Source: Paenibacillus anaericanus (GTDB lineage Bacteria; Bacillota; Bacilli; Paenibacillales; Paenibacillaceae). Taken from it: a DNA stretch of 32,515 bases. The stretch is from the NCBI RefSeq assembly GCF_003994475.1, contig NZ_RZNY01000033.1, positions 23,332-55,846 of the forward strand, written 5' to 3'. A program made the position numbers and the translations under genes. Shown here in pieces: positions 17,651-26,863 of this stretch (within the stretch, counting starts at the first letter, position 1; every line of letters begins with the position of its first letter). The notes beneath the pieces were generated by a model. The model was given only the letters and a program-made list of their open reading frames with translations, did not search any database and was not told the origin of the DNA.

Positions 17651-18814
17651 TTAAAGGGAACTCCGATAAATTTCAAGTACATCTTGCTTATTCAGTTTGG
17701 CGAAATTGCCAAACGGGCCGAAGCGAACAGCCTTATCTGCCATGGCCTCCAGTTTACTATCATCGATTTCATAATCCGCTAACCGGCTTGGAGCACCAAT
17801 TGAATCCCAGAATGCCCGCAACGCCGCAATTCCTTCTTCAGCAATTTCATGATCGGTTTTGCCATTTATCTCAACACCAAATACATTTATAGCTAGACGT
17901 TTGAATCGAGCCACGTCATGATGCAAATTATGTCTCATCCAGTTCGGGAACAAAATAGCTAGTCCTCCACCATGTGGAATGTCATAGACCGCCGAGACGG
18001 CATGCTCAATATTATGTGTTGCCCAATCACCGCTAAGTCCCATATTTAACATACCGTTTAAAGCAAACGTACCACTGAGTAGAATCGTCTCACGATATTC
18101 ATAATTTTCAAGATCAGCAATTAACTTAGGTGCCGTTTCGATGACAGTACGAAGTATCGCCTCACAGAATTCGTCTTGTACTAATGTATTGCTCTCTTTG
18201 TGGAAATAATGCTCGAAGACATGTGACATGATATCAACCATACCATAAACCGTCTGATCTTTCGGAAGTGAAAATGTGTGCTCAGGATCTAGAATAGAGA
18301 AAGCTGGATAAGCTAAAATGCTGCCCCAACCTAGTTTTTCTTCTGTAGCTTCATTAGAAATAACTGAGTTTCCATTCATTTCAGATCCTGTAGCTGCCAT
18401 TGTCAGCACAGTTCCAAGTGGGAGGGCATTTTGAGGGATCGCTTTACGTTCGGCGAAATCCCACATGTCACCGTCATACTTAGCCCCAACCGCAATGGCT
18501 TTCGAGCAGTCAAGTACACTTCCTCCACCTACCGCAAGCACCAATTCTATACCCTTGGATTTGCACAATTCTACCCCTTTGTGAACCGTAGATAGGCGTG
18601 GATTGGGTTCAACACCGGACAACTCTGTTACCTCTGTTCCGAGTTCTTGCAGGATTGAAATAACCTTATCGTATAGTCCGCTACGTTTGATGCTACCTCC
18701 CCCATAAACAAGGAGAACCTTACTTCCATAGTGTGGTACTTCCTTCTTCAACGCCTCTAGTTTACCCTTACCGAAGATCAGTTTCGTCGGATTAAAATAT
18801 TCAAAATTATTCAT
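17651..18814 (-). CDS. Iron-containing alcohol dehydrogenase (butanol dehydrogenase-like)
   Basis: The 387-residue protein belongs to the group III metal-dependent alcohol dehydrogenases and is closest in style to BdhA/YugJ. It starts MNNFEYFNPTKLIFGKG and has the nucleotide-binding GGGSVLDCSKAIA. The metal-binding residues are D and H in DIMSHVFEHYF and the later histidines in EHAVSAVYDIPHGGG. It likely reduces aldehydes such as butyraldehyde with NAD(P)H; the substrate cannot be read from sequence. The ATG at 18814 was chosen for AGGAGG just upstream; an ATG 20 codons earlier coincides with the predicted transcript start. It is a single gene with its own terminator. Confidence 0.93.
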   Translation of the reverse strand: MNNFEYFNPTKLIFGKGKLEALKKEVPHYGSKVLLVYGGGSIKRSGLYDKVISILQELGTEVTELSGVEPNPRLSTVHKGVELCKSKGIELVLAVGGGSVLDCSKAIAVGAKYDGDMWDFAERKAIPQNALPLGTVLTMAATGSEMNGNSVISNEATEEKLGWGSILAYPAFSILDPEHTFSLPKDQTVYGMVDIMSHVFEHYFHKESNTLVQDEFCEAILRTVIETAPKLIADLENYEYRETILLSGTFALNGMLNMGLSGDWATHNIEHAVSAVYDIPHGGGLAILFPNWMRHNLHHDVARFKRLAINVFGVEINGKTDHEIAEEGIAALRAFWDSIGAPSRLADYEIDDSKLEAMADKAVRFGPFGNFAKLNKQDVLEIYRSSL

Positions 18815-18883
18815 TTTTAATTGCCTCCTGGCTGTATTATTCAACCTATAACTAAGTATTAGTCCTACTGTCATACTCCCCCC

Positions 18884-18913
18884 ATTATACTGCGATCAGG
18901 TAAGTGAAAACAA
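18884..18913 (-). promoter_or_regulatory. Sigma-A-like promoter of the alcohol dehydrogenase gene
   Basis: TTGTTT (18913-18908), an 18-base spacer and a perfect TATAAT (18889-18884) place the transcript start near 18877. Confidence 0.5.
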
Positions 18914-18938
18914 ACGAACTCTAGTATATAAAAATAGG

Positions 18939-18973
18939 ATGTCCCAAAAGTTGGTTTTTTACAAATGAGACAT
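18939..18973. repeat. Degraded GTCCCA/TGAGAC hairpin
   Basis: ATGTCCCA and TGAGACAT form the arms of an imperfect hairpin. The same GTCCCA...TGAGAC core forms the much stronger terminator after ilvD (28567-28612), suggesting copies of one dispersed element. No coding gene lies in 18815-19096. Confidence 0.4.
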
Positions 18974-19005
18974 TCTCATCTTCAACTGAAACTTCTTAAA
19001 GAAAA

Positions 19006-19043
19006 AAATAGCAAGCCTCCAATAAAACGGAGGCTTGCTATTT
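19006..19043 (-). terminator. Intrinsic terminator of the gal operon
   Basis: The perfect 15-bp stem AAATAGCAAGCCTCC/GGAGGCTTGCTATTT with an 8-base loop is followed on the minus strand by a T run. It lies 53 bases after the galT stop. Confidence 0.93.
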
Positions 19044-19096
19044 GACGTTGTATCACAGCGATTGTAGAAACGTTCCGTTCGTGGAGCGTCCGAATC

Positions 19097-20668
19097 CTAT
19101 TCGTATCCAACTGACCGCAGAAACCGCCGGAATGCTTCCCTGCCTGTAGCATCCATTTTGAACACGCCTGCATGTCCTAAGATTTCTGCGAACTTAAGTC
19201 CCACTTCTCCACGAAGTAATTCTTCAGCATCTACAGTTGTGAGCGATGTACCAAAACGGTCCACCAATTCTTTGATCCAATCACCATGAACGGCCAAATG
19301 CGATCCAGCATTGGATATTACATCTTCATACAGCGCCTTATCTCCGCTTAGTATTCCAGCAATATCAGCCAATTCTTCCTTAAGACGTCCTGGTAAGATT
19401 GCTAGCCCCATCACTTCGATCAAGCCGATATTTTCTTTCTTGATATGATGCATCTCCCGGTGAGGATGATAGATCCCTTCTGGATGCTCATCATTACATC
19501 GATTGTTGCGCAGCACGATATCCATTTCATATCCACCATCAGCTGCCCGGCGCATAATTGGAGTAACCGTATTATGTGGAATGGACTCCCCATTTTCCTG
19601 CGTGAAGGCGAGCACATTAGCGTCAGGATCACTGTACATCTTCCACTTTTCATACAAATCATCAGCAGCATCAAGTACTACAGCTGGGTCATGTCCATTC
19701 AAACGCAACACAGTCATGGGCCATTTCACCATACTTACTGTAATACCTTCAAATTGCTTGTGTAGGAAGTTAGCCTCGATTGGCGCCTTCTCCAGTGGGA
19801 ACGTGTGTCTTCCCCCCTGAAAATGATCATGTGTCAAAATAGACCCGCCAACGATCGGTAAATCTGCATTAGATCCGATAAAATAGTGCGGAAATTGTGT
19901 AGTAAAATCTATCAGCCGTTTGAACGTATCTCTCGTCAGCTTCATTGGAACGTGATCATGGTGGAACACGATACAATGCTCGTTGTAGTACACGTAGGGC
20001 GAATATTGGAATAACCAAGGTTCCGCATTTAATTCAAGCGGAATAACCCGCAAATTTTGACGTGCCGGATGGTTAATCCGCCCCGCGTAGCCAACATTCT
20101 CCCGGCATAATTGACATTTTGGGTACACTGGTGGCGGTAGTAATTTGGCCATTGCTATTTCTTTTGGACTCTTCTCCGGCTTAGAGAGGTTAATGGTAAT
20201 TTCCATATCTCCATAAGCTGTAGGCTGTTTCCAATATATATTATTGGCAACACGATCCATCCGAATATAATTACTACTTACGGAGAGCTTACAGAATTCA
20301 TCCGTCGCTGCTTGAATTCCTTTTTCGCTCGTCGTCTTTCGGAAGGATGCAATGACTTCCGAAGGTCGCGGAGTTAATAGACCCATAATCTTGGCATCTA
20401 GCAAATCCCGATACGTATCAGAGTTCTCTGGAATAAGTCCGATAGCAAACCCATAATTGATCAGCACTTCAAGAGGTTGCTGAGGACCAGTCAAAGGCTC
20501 AAGCTCTACAAACTCCCCTATAAAAGGTTCATCCGAACCAAATAACTCTAGCAAACGATTACGGGAATATTCAACGTCCCACCAATCAATTAAACCTTGT
20601 TCCAGTGCATAGTGAACGAGTCGCTCGATCGCTAGTAAAGCATCTTGTTTGTTACTCTCTGCTGTCAC
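19097..20668 (-). CDS. galT: UDP-glucose-hexose-1-phosphate uridylyltransferase, class II
   Basis: The 523-residue enzyme is of the long, Bacillota-type GalT class. It exchanges galactose-1-phosphate with UDP-glucose. Recognisable stretches are CQLCRENVGYAGRINHPARQ (likely metal or substrate region), NEHCIVFHHDHVPM and SILTHDHFQGGRHTFP. The start is GTG, with AAGGGAG upstream. It is the last gene of galK-galE-galT, 14 bases after galE, and is followed by a strong terminator. Confidence 0.96.
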   Translation of the reverse strand: MTAESNKQDALLAIERLVHYALEQGLIDWWDVEYSRNRLLELFGSDEPFIGEFVELEPLTGPQQPLEVLINYGFAIGLIPENSDTYRDLLDAKIMGLLTPRPSEVIASFRKTTSEKGIQAATDEFCKLSVSSNYIRMDRVANNIYWKQPTAYGDMEITINLSKPEKSPKEIAMAKLLPPPVYPKCQLCRENVGYAGRINHPARQNLRVIPLELNAEPWLFQYSPYVYYNEHCIVFHHDHVPMKLTRDTFKRLIDFTTQFPHYFIGSNADLPIVGGSILTHDHFQGGRHTFPLEKAPIEANFLHKQFEGITVSMVKWPMTVLRLNGHDPAVVLDAADDLYEKWKMYSDPDANVLAFTQENGESIPHNTVTPIMRRAADGGYEMDIVLRNNRCNDEHPEGIYHPHREMHHIKKENIGLIEVMGLAILPGRLKEELADIAGILSGDKALYEDVISNAGSHLAVHGDWIKELVDRFGTSLTTVDAEELLRGEVGLKFAEILGHAGVFKMDATGREAFRRFLRSVGYE

Positions 20669-20682
20669 GTTCGTTCACTCCC

Positions 20683-21672
20683 TTATTTATCGTTATATCC
20701 GTTAGGATGATTATTATGCCATTCCCAAGCGCTGCGAATAATATCATCCAATTTATCCCGTTTAGGCAACCATCCTAGCACAGATCTAACCTTATCCGAT
20801 GAAGCGATCAGCACAGCAGGATCGCCCGCACGTCGTGGACTAATGATCACAGGGAAATCTCTACCTGTCACATCGCGCACTTTGGAGATGACCTCTTTCA
20901 CCGAGAATCCTTGCCCATTACCTAGATTGAACACATTACTATCTCCGCCGCCAATCAAATGTTCGACTGCTAGTAAGTGAGCATCTGCGAGATCACTTAC
21001 ATGAATATAATCGCGTACACAAGTACCATCCGGTGTTGGATAATCATCACCAAATACTTGAATAGATTCACGCTGGCCTAATGCAGCTTGTAGTATAAGA
21101 GGAATGAGATGAGACTCTGGCCGATGGTCTTCTCCGATGGCTCCACTTTCATGAGCCCCAGCAGCATTGAAATACCGTAATGCTACATATTTTATGCCAA
21201 GCACCTGATCGAACCAAGCCATCATCCGCTCCATGGTCAACTTCGTTTCACCGTATACATTTGTTGGATGAGTAGGATCTGTTTCTTCGATTGGCACTTT
21301 GTCTGGTTCACCATAAGTTGCTGCCGTTGAAGAGAAGACAATTTTACGTACATTTGCAGCATCCATCGCTTCTAGCAAGCAAAGCGTTCCATATACGTTG
21401 TTATCGTAATATTTAACTGGATTCTGCATGCTTTCACCTACTAGAGAGTTAGCGGCAAAGTGAATGACCGCTTCAATCTCATTCTCAGTAAATAACTTAG
21501 CAAGAAGTTCCTTATCCCGTAAATCTCCCTCATATAACTTACCGCCAAGTAAAGATTCCCGGTGTCCTGATTGCAAATTATCAATCACAACTACTTCTTT
21601 CCCCCGGTTTAATAGTTCCGCCACTGTATGGGAACCGATATAACCGGCTCCTCCTGTTACTAGAATCGCCAT
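20683..21672 (-). CDS. galE: UDP-glucose 4-epimerase
   Basis: The 329-residue short-chain dehydrogenase-like enzyme interconverts UDP-galactose and UDP-glucose using bound NAD. The Rossmann motif VTGGAGYIGSHT is at the N-terminus, and the catalytic YGETK (Y-x-x-x-K) and FSSTAATYG are present. I place the start at ATG 21672, eight bases after AAAGGAGAG; a TTG two codons upstream would overlap the galK stop. It serves GalT and provides UDP-galactose for cell-surface sugars. Confidence 0.97.
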   Translation of the reverse strand: MAILVTGGAGYIGSHTVAELLNRGKEVVVIDNLQSGHRESLLGGKLYEGDLRDKELLAKLFTENEIEAVIHFAANSLVGESMQNPVKYYDNNVYGTLCLLEAMDAANVRKIVFSSTAATYGEPDKVPIEETDPTHPTNVYGETKLTMERMMAWFDQVLGIKYVALRYFNAAGAHESGAIGEDHRPESHLIPLILQAALGQRESIQVFGDDYPTPDGTCVRDYIHVSDLADAHLLAVEHLIGGGDSNVFNLGNGQGFSVKEVISKVRDVTGRDFPVIISPRRAGDPAVLIASSDKVRSVLGWLPKRDKLDDIIRSAWEWHNNHPNGYNDK

Positions 21673-21674
21673 GG

Positions 21675-22853
21675 TCAATTCTCTCCTTTCATCTCATGAA
21701 CTCCGTTACCAACGCCACATACATAGAACTCGCCTTCAAGCCCAGTACGGCTCTTATAAGCCTTACCTACATCTGAGACAAACTTATCGACTGAATCTTC
21801 ATGTACAAGAGAAACGGTACAACCACCAAAACCAGCTCCAGTCATTCGAGCACCCAGTGTACCCTCGATCTTACGAGCCTCTTCAACCATGACATCCAGT
21901 TCCACACAGCTAACCTCATATAAATCACGTAATGAATCATGTGAAGCATTCATTAAACTTCCGAATTTCTGTAAATCGTTATCTCTCAAAGCTGCTACCG
22001 ATTCCAATACTCTTGCATTTTCCTCTATAACATGTGTAGCACGTTTGAGTAGAATTTCATCCTTGAGATTACCCTTTAATTGTTCAAAGCGCTCTGGCTT
22101 CAGATGAGCTAAGTACCCAAGACCTTGTTCATGTTGCTTAAGGATCTCTAGTGCTGTATCACATTCTCCACGACGCTCATTATATTTAGAATCGACCAAA
22201 CCTCTGCGTTTGTTCGTATTACCAATTACGATTTTGTATGCACCGGTACGGAATGGAACTAGCTCGTATTCTATCGTGTCACACATCAGTAGAATCGCGT
22301 GATCTTGTGCACCATTAGCTACAGCGAACTGATCCATAATCCCGCTGTTTACTCCAACATATTGATTCTCTGCTCTCTGTGATAGAAGGGCAATTTCAAC
22401 TGTATCGCACTCTTTACCTTCCATAGACAGTAGCGCATACGCAGTTACTACTTCAAGAGATGCCGATGAAGACAGCCCAGCACCATTTGGTATTTCACCG
22501 TGAAAAAGTAGGTCATATCCTGAAGTCAAACTAACATCAAGTTTGTTCAGCTCTACAATGACTCCGATCGGATAATCTACCCATTCCTCGATTTTGTGAG
22601 AGCCGATCTCTTCCACATTAATTTCAGTCTGAAAAGGAAAATTTGTAGATGCAAACGTCACTTTACGGTCTGAACGTCTCCGAACTGCTAACGTTGTACC
22701 AAACTCTAGCGCTGCTGGTAGTACATAACCACCGTTATAATCAATATGCTCACCGATCAAATTGACCCGGCCTGGTGCATTAAAAATGCGTAATGATTCG
22801 TTAGTATCTCCGTAACGTGATATAAACAATTGTTCCATTTCCTGTTTCATCAT
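21675..22853 (-). CDS. galK: Galactokinase
   Basis: The 392-residue GHMP kinase phosphorylates galactose at C1. It has the galactokinase signature GRVNLIGEHIDYNGGYVLP near the N-terminus, the ATP-binding GAGLSSSASLEV and the C-terminal GARMTGAGFGGCTV. The ATG at 22853 (MMKQEMEQL) has AGGTG upstream; an upstream TTG would add seven residues with no good ribosome site. It is first in the gal operon and divergent from an AraC-type regulator. Confidence 0.97.
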   Translation of the reverse strand: MMKQEMEQLFISRYGDTNESLRIFNAPGRVNLIGEHIDYNGGYVLPAALEFGTTLAVRRRSDRKVTFASTNFPFQTEINVEEIGSHKIEEWVDYPIGVIVELNKLDVSLTSGYDLLFHGEIPNGAGLSSSASLEVVTAYALLSMEGKECDTVEIALLSQRAENQYVGVNSGIMDQFAVANGAQDHAILLMCDTIEYELVPFRTGAYKIVIGNTNKRRGLVDSKYNERRGECDTALEILKQHEQGLGYLAHLKPERFEQLKGNLKDEILLKRATHVIEENARVLESVAALRDNDLQKFGSLMNASHDSLRDLYEVSCVELDVMVEEARKIEGTLGARMTGAGFGGCTVSLVHEDSVDKFVSDVGKAYKSRTGLEGEFYVCGVGNGVHEMKGEN

Positions 22854-22896
22854 GTAATTACACCTCGTCCTCAAGGAATCTTAACTTCTTGTTCTC

Positions 22897-22925
22897 AGTA
22901 TAAATATTTTCCCTAGATTTGATAA
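22897..22925 (-). promoter_or_regulatory. Promoter of galKET
   Basis: TTATCA (22925-22920), a 17-base spacer and TATACT (22902-22897) lie about 50 bases before the galK start. Confidence 0.55.
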
Positions 22926-23021
22926 TGTATCTTTGCGAGTTCTATATGGATAAATGTGACTTGTCGAAGTACAATAGAAATGTGCTGTCCATTCAACCAC
23001 ATCCACTAGGAGACGATACCT

Positions 23022-23912
23022 ATCATACAAGAATCATATAATGCAGCTGCCAACCCTCAAGTATATGAAGAAGGAGACTTACATGTCCTATTCGTCGGCG
23101 AGAGTCAAACCCCTGCTGAACACCGTCTAGGTCCCAAAGTGTACGATTATTTCCTGCTACATTTTGTGGAGAAAGGTAGGGGGCAATTTGTAAATGAATC
23201 CGCTGTCTATGATTTAAATAAAGGAGACTGCTTCCTCATTCATCCAGATCAACTCGTTAGCTATGCTTCCGATCCCATCGATCCCTGGCGTTATCGCTGG
23301 ATTGCTTTTACGGGAAAAACTGCCACCGAACTCGTTATAAGCGCAGGATTCACACCACAGCTTCCGGTATTCCGTGCCGGCCAGTGTAGTCTGATCTCCG
23401 GACTTTTAGACGGCGTTCTTCAAGCTTTTAGAAATAACAAACCGAGTTCCCATCTGCTCTCACTTGGTTATCTGTATCAACTGATGGCGGAAGCCAAAGA
23501 AACATTGATCAAGGAATCCCCACTCCCTTCTGGTGATTCCGGTGTACAAAGGATCGTCAAGCAAATGATCCATTATATGTCCAGCCAATATGCGCATCCC
23601 GTTTCCATTGAGCAAATGTGTGCTAGCTTGGGATATAATCGCGCTTATTTATCTCGCATCTTTAAAAAAGAGACCGGTATTACTCCTGTGACATATCTGC
23701 TTAAGCTACGGATCGATAAATCACGGCACCTGCTACGCGGACGTCCGGAACTGTCCATTGAGCAGATTGCCTCATCTGTTGGTCTGACCGATCCCCTTTA
23801 TTTCTCACGCCAATTTCACAGATTTTACGGCGAATCACCGAGTCAATATCGGAAGTCAGTTACGGGCCAATCACAGGTCCCTAAAGAAAGAAACCCCAAT
23901 CCAAAACTATAG
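23022..23912 (+). CDS. AraC-family transcriptional regulator with an apparent ATC start
   Basis: The frame codes for an N-terminal cupin-like sugar-sensing domain (about 15-150; it includes VYDYFLLHFVEKGRGQF) and a C-terminal double helix-turn-helix (about 190-290, with RAYLSRIFKKETGITP and DPLYFSRQFHRFYGESP). In frame, TAG at 23007-23009 comes first, and no ATG, GTG or TTG occurs before GTG 23139, which would cut into the sensor domain and lacks a ribosome site. AGGAG at 23008-23012 is nine bases before ATC 23022, giving 296 residues, the usual family size. It probably regulates the divergent gal operon (inference from position). Confidence 0.85.
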   Translation: MIQESYNAAANPQVYEEGDLHVLFVGESQTPAEHRLGPKVYDYFLLHFVEKGRGQFVNESAVYDLNKGDCFLIHPDQLVSYASDPIDPWRYRWIAFTGKTATELVISAGFTPQLPVFRAGQCSLISGLLDGVLQAFRNNKPSSHLLSLGYLYQLMAEAKETLIKESPLPSGDSGVQRIVKQMIHYMSSQYAHPVSIEQMCASLGYNRAYLSRIFKKETGITPVTYLLKLRIDKSRHLLRGRPELSIEQIASSVGLTDPLYFSRQFHRFYGESPSQYRKSVTGQSQVPKERNPNPKL

Positions 23913-23923
23913 GATAGGGGTTT
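23891..23923 (+). terminator. Hairpin at the end of the AraC-type gene
   Basis: AAACCCCAATCC and GGATAGGGGTTT pair around the stop codon of the regulator. The T run is short (TTTACTT), so termination may be weak. A second repeat, ACTTCCC/GGGAAGT (about 23924-23952), may serve the convergent reductase gene. Confidence 0.5.
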
Positions 23924-23959
23924 ACTTCCCTAAATAGGTTTATAGGGGAAGTTGTATGT

Positions 23960-24964
23960 TCAGTTATCACCATGTGATCCTAGAATTGTCTCAACACGTG
24001 CTAATTCTTCATTGGTAAAGTCTAGATTTTCGAGCGCCTTCACATTCTCCTCGATTTGACTCACACGACTAGCCCCGATGAGAGCTGAAGTGACTTTGCC
24101 ACCACGTAGTACCCAAGCAAGTGCGAACTGTGCCAAACTTTGCCCACGAGCCACTGCAATTTGGTTAAGTGCATGTACTTTACGTAATGTCTCTGGCGTA
24201 ACATTCTCCTCATTAAGAAATACACTTGAACTCTTCGCACGGGAATCATCGGGAATACCATGCAAATATTTATTAGTAAGTAAACCTTGAGCCAATGGGC
24301 AAAAGGCGATACTGCCAACCCCGCTATCATCCAATACATCCTGCAATCCACCCTCAATCCAGCGATTCAACAAAGAATAACTCGGTTGGTGGATAAGCAT
24401 TGGTGTACCAAGAGCTTTAAGAATCGAGACCGCCTCAGCCGTCTGCTCAGCGGTATAGTTAGAAACTCCAACATATAATGCTTTACCCGAACGTACGAGA
24501 TGGTCTAGAGCCATCATCGTTTCTTCCAGCGGTGTTTCAGGATCAAAACGGTGGGAGTAGAAAATATCAACATAATCTAAACCTAATCGTTTCAAGCTTT
24601 GGTCCGCACTGGAGATCAAATATTTGCGTGAGCCCCACTCACCGTAAGGGCCAGGCCACATTTGGTAACCAGCCTTGGAGGAAATAATCAATTCATCGCG
24701 ATAAGGCGATAGATCGTTCTTTAATACTTTTCCAAACATTTCCTCAGCAGACCCTGCAGGTGGTCCATAGTTATTCGCTAGATCAAAGTGAGTAATCCCA
24801 AGGTCAAAAGCTTTAGTTATCATTTCACGACCGTTCTCATATTGATTCACACCGCCAAAATTATGCCACAATCCAAGTGAAATAGCTGGAAGCTTCAATC
24901 CTGAACGACCCACACGGTTATATTTCATCGATTCGTAACGTGCTTCATTTGCGTTATATACCAT
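23960..24964 (-). CDS. Aldo/keto reductase (YghZ / glyceraldehyde-3-phosphate reductase-like)
   Basis: The 334-residue TIM-barrel enzyme has the family motifs FDLANNYGPPAGSAEEMFG (catalytic D and Y), the catalytic lysine in IISSKAGYQMWPGPYG, YSHRFDPETPLEET (catalytic H) and the NADPH-binding SALIGASRVSQIEENV. The GYQMWPGPYGEWGSRKYL stretch is typical of the YghZ subgroup, which reduces L-glyceraldehyde-3-phosphate and methylglyoxal. The real substrate here is not shown. It is transcribed alone or after the sirtuin gene 88 bases upstream. Confidence 0.92.
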   Translation of the reverse strand: MVYNANEARYESMKYNRVGRSGLKLPAISLGLWHNFGGVNQYENGREMITKAFDLGITHFDLANNYGPPAGSAEEMFGKVLKNDLSPYRDELIISSKAGYQMWPGPYGEWGSRKYLISSADQSLKRLGLDYVDIFYSHRFDPETPLEETMMALDHLVRSGKALYVGVSNYTAEQTAEAVSILKALGTPMLIHQPSYSLLNRWIEGGLQDVLDDSGVGSIAFCPLAQGLLTNKYLHGIPDDSRAKSSSVFLNEENVTPETLRKVHALNQIAVARGQSLAQFALAWVLRGGKVTSALIGASRVSQIEENVKALENLDFTNEELARVETILGSHGDN

Positions 24965-25052
24965 ATTTTCGCCTACTTTCCTCAGTTCTTCTACCTCTCA
25001 AAATATCATAGCCTCTTCTTATTTCTTTAGCAAGAAACCGTTTTCTATATGA

Positions 25053-25808
25053 CTAGTTTGATCCCTGTAACAACTTATGAACCTGTCCCAGAACAGATCC
25101 GATAGGTTCTGTAATGTGTAGATCGGCGCGATCGTCATAAGAAGTTGTTGAAGCATTCAATAATACGGTTCGTTCACCTTTAAAATAAGTTACAAGATGG
25201 GCCGCAGGCTGAACTGTGAGTGAAGTTCCTCCGATCAATAGCAAATCCGCTTCCCTAATAGCGTTGACGGCATCCTCAATTACCTGGTCATTGAGGTTTT
25301 CCCCATATAGAACAACATCGGGTTTAACAACCCCACCACAACCAAGGCACTTTGGAACCATTTCGATGCTAGTCATGATCTCATCTAAACTATGAAATTG
25401 GCCACAATTCATACAGAAATTCCGATGAATCGAGCCGTGTAACTCTAGTACATTTTGATTGCCAGCTAACTCATGCAAGCCATCTATATTCTGTGTAATA
25501 ATTGCGTTTAACTTCCCATCCTTCTCTAATTGCGCTAGAAAATGATGAGCCGCATTCGGACGAGCTTGTGGATGAATCATCTTTGATTTGTAGAAATCAA
25601 AAAACACTTCAGGATGCCGACCAAAAAAACGCCGACTCAAGATTTCCTCAGGTGCATAGGGTGACTCTTTCTCCTTCTTATATATACCTGCCGCTGAGCG
25701 AAAGTCAGGAATTCCACTCTCAGTTGAGATACCTGCACCGCCAAAAAACGCGATCTTATGACTGTTCCTTATCCAGGATACCAATACTTCAGTCTTTGTC
25801 AAAGTCAA
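25053..25808 (-). CDS. NAD-dependent protein deacylase, Sir2 family
   Basis: The 251-residue sirtuin has the NAD-binding GGAGISTESGIPDFRS (about 23-38), TQNIDGLH (105-112) and the catalytic histidine H124 in LELHGSIH. Zinc cysteines are C132, C135, C154 and C157. It removes acyl groups from lysines and uses NAD; the Bacillus counterpart is SrtN, which reverses acetylation of acetyl-CoA synthetase. The start is TTG, seven bases after AAAGGAGGAG. It lies 54 bases after the HAD phosphatase gene, so the two may share a transcript. Confidence 0.95.
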   Translation of the reverse strand: MTLTKTEVLVSWIRNSHKIAFFGGAGISTESGIPDFRSAAGIYKKEKESPYAPEEILSRRFFGRHPEVFFDFYKSKMIHPQARPNAAHHFLAQLEKDGKLNAIITQNIDGLHELAGNQNVLELHGSIHRNFCMNCGQFHSLDEIMTSIEMVPKCLGCGGVVKPDVVLYGENLNDQVIEDAVNAIREADLLLIGGTSLTVQPAAHLVTYFKGERTVLLNASTTSYDDRADLHITEPIGSVLGQVHKLLQGSN

Positions 25809-25862
25809 CCTTATACTCCTCCTTTATGGATCAACATCAGCTACAGAATTCCATAATTAATC

Positions 25863-26630
25863 CTATTCTACCGTGATGCTTGTATAATCTTGAATAATCA
25901 AATCGGCATCATGCAGATAGGGTGATCTGCCTTCCTCAATACCGAGACCGATCGTCATCATAACCCCAGCTGCTTTGCCCATCCTCATATCTACATTGCT
26001 ATCACCAATAACAACAACCTCATTGGGCGAAACTCCAAGTTCTCGGCAAGCCAGAATTACCATTTCAGGATCCGGTTTCCCGTGAGTCACGCGATCACGC
26101 CCGACCATACTTTTGAAATATGAGGATAGCTCTACCCATCCTAAGTGTTCTACAGCTTCGCTGGTTCGATCAGAAGTAACCACACCAAGCAATATACCAG
26201 AGTTACGACAAGCTTCTAACAACTCACAAATTCCAACTATAGGTTTTGCAGGACGTAATTTCTTAACTTCAACCATAGCAGTAGAACTAAACTGTGCGAC
26301 CAACTTCAATCCTTCGTCCCAAGGAACTCCCACCTCGTAAAGTTGCCAGGCAAGCAAAGCGGTAATCTCCTCTTCGGTTCCCATCGCAAGGGGTCCTGTT
26401 CTATCATAATCAATCATTAAACCCTGTTCATCATATTTAATCCCAAGCAAACTAGGCAGTGATGTCATTTTCTTCTCTATGTCTATGCTATACAAATATC
26501 CTTCCATTAAACTCAGCAGTATCTCCACCCATTTTCCCCATAATTGCATGAAGTCTAGTAAAGTACCATCTTTATCGAACAAAATGGCTCTACATGGGAT
26601 AGGTCTGCCCTTTATTCTAAGGACTGTCAT
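25863..26630 (-). CDS. HAD-family phosphatase (phosphoglycolate phosphatase-like)
   Basis: The 255-residue protein shows the four HAD motifs: ILFDKDGTLLDF (nucleophile and acid aspartates), VTSDRT, the lysine in HGKPDPEM and VIGDSNVDMRMGKAAG. The cap is helical (about 30-130), as in Gph-type enzymes. The substrate cannot be named. The ATG follows GGAGG. It is upstream of and probably cotranscribed with the sirtuin gene, and divergent from ilvD. Confidence 0.9.
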   Translation of the reverse strand: MTVLRIKGRPIPCRAILFDKDGTLLDFMQLWGKWVEILLSLMEGYLYSIDIEKKMTSLPSLLGIKYDEQGLMIDYDRTGPLAMGTEEEITALLAWQLYEVGVPWDEGLKLVAQFSSTAMVEVKKLRPAKPIVGICELLEACRNSGILLGVVTSDRTSEAVEHLGWVELSSYFKSMVGRDRVTHGKPDPEMVILACRELGVSPNEVVVIGDSNVDMRMGKAAGVMMTIGLGIEEGRSPYLHDADLIIQDYTSITVE

Positions 26631-26686
26631 TACAGCGCCTCCACATCAAATGATTTCTATTCTTAGCTCCATCTTATCCTTGTCCC

Positions 26687-26716
26687 ATTGTAACTCTAAA
26701 TTGCAGCTTGTTACAA
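26687..26716 (-). promoter_or_regulatory. Possible promoter of the HAD-sirtuin genes
   Basis: TTGTAA (26716-26711), an 18-base spacer and TACAAT (26692-26687) lie about 60 bases before the HAD start. Confidence 0.45.
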
Positions 26717-26768
26717 AGACATAAGCTATTGGGCATTACATGTAATTACTATAGACTTAAATGATCGA

Positions 26769-26796
26769 TTGCTAGAAAAAGCGGAGTACATATGAT
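26769..26796 (+). promoter_or_regulatory. Possible promoter of ilvD
   Basis: TTGCTA (26769-26774), a 16-base spacer and TATGAT (26791-26796) form a plausible promoter. Its -10 box covers an upstream in-frame ATG (26792), which argues that translation begins later. A small palindrome TTCTAA-AG-TTAGAA (26820-26833) lies in the leader. No T-box structure was seen. Confidence 0.4.
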
Positions 26797-26863
26797 AGAA
26801 TTTAAGGAAGACTTTAGCGTTCTAAAGTTAGAAAACACAATATATGTAGGGGGAATAGAGATC

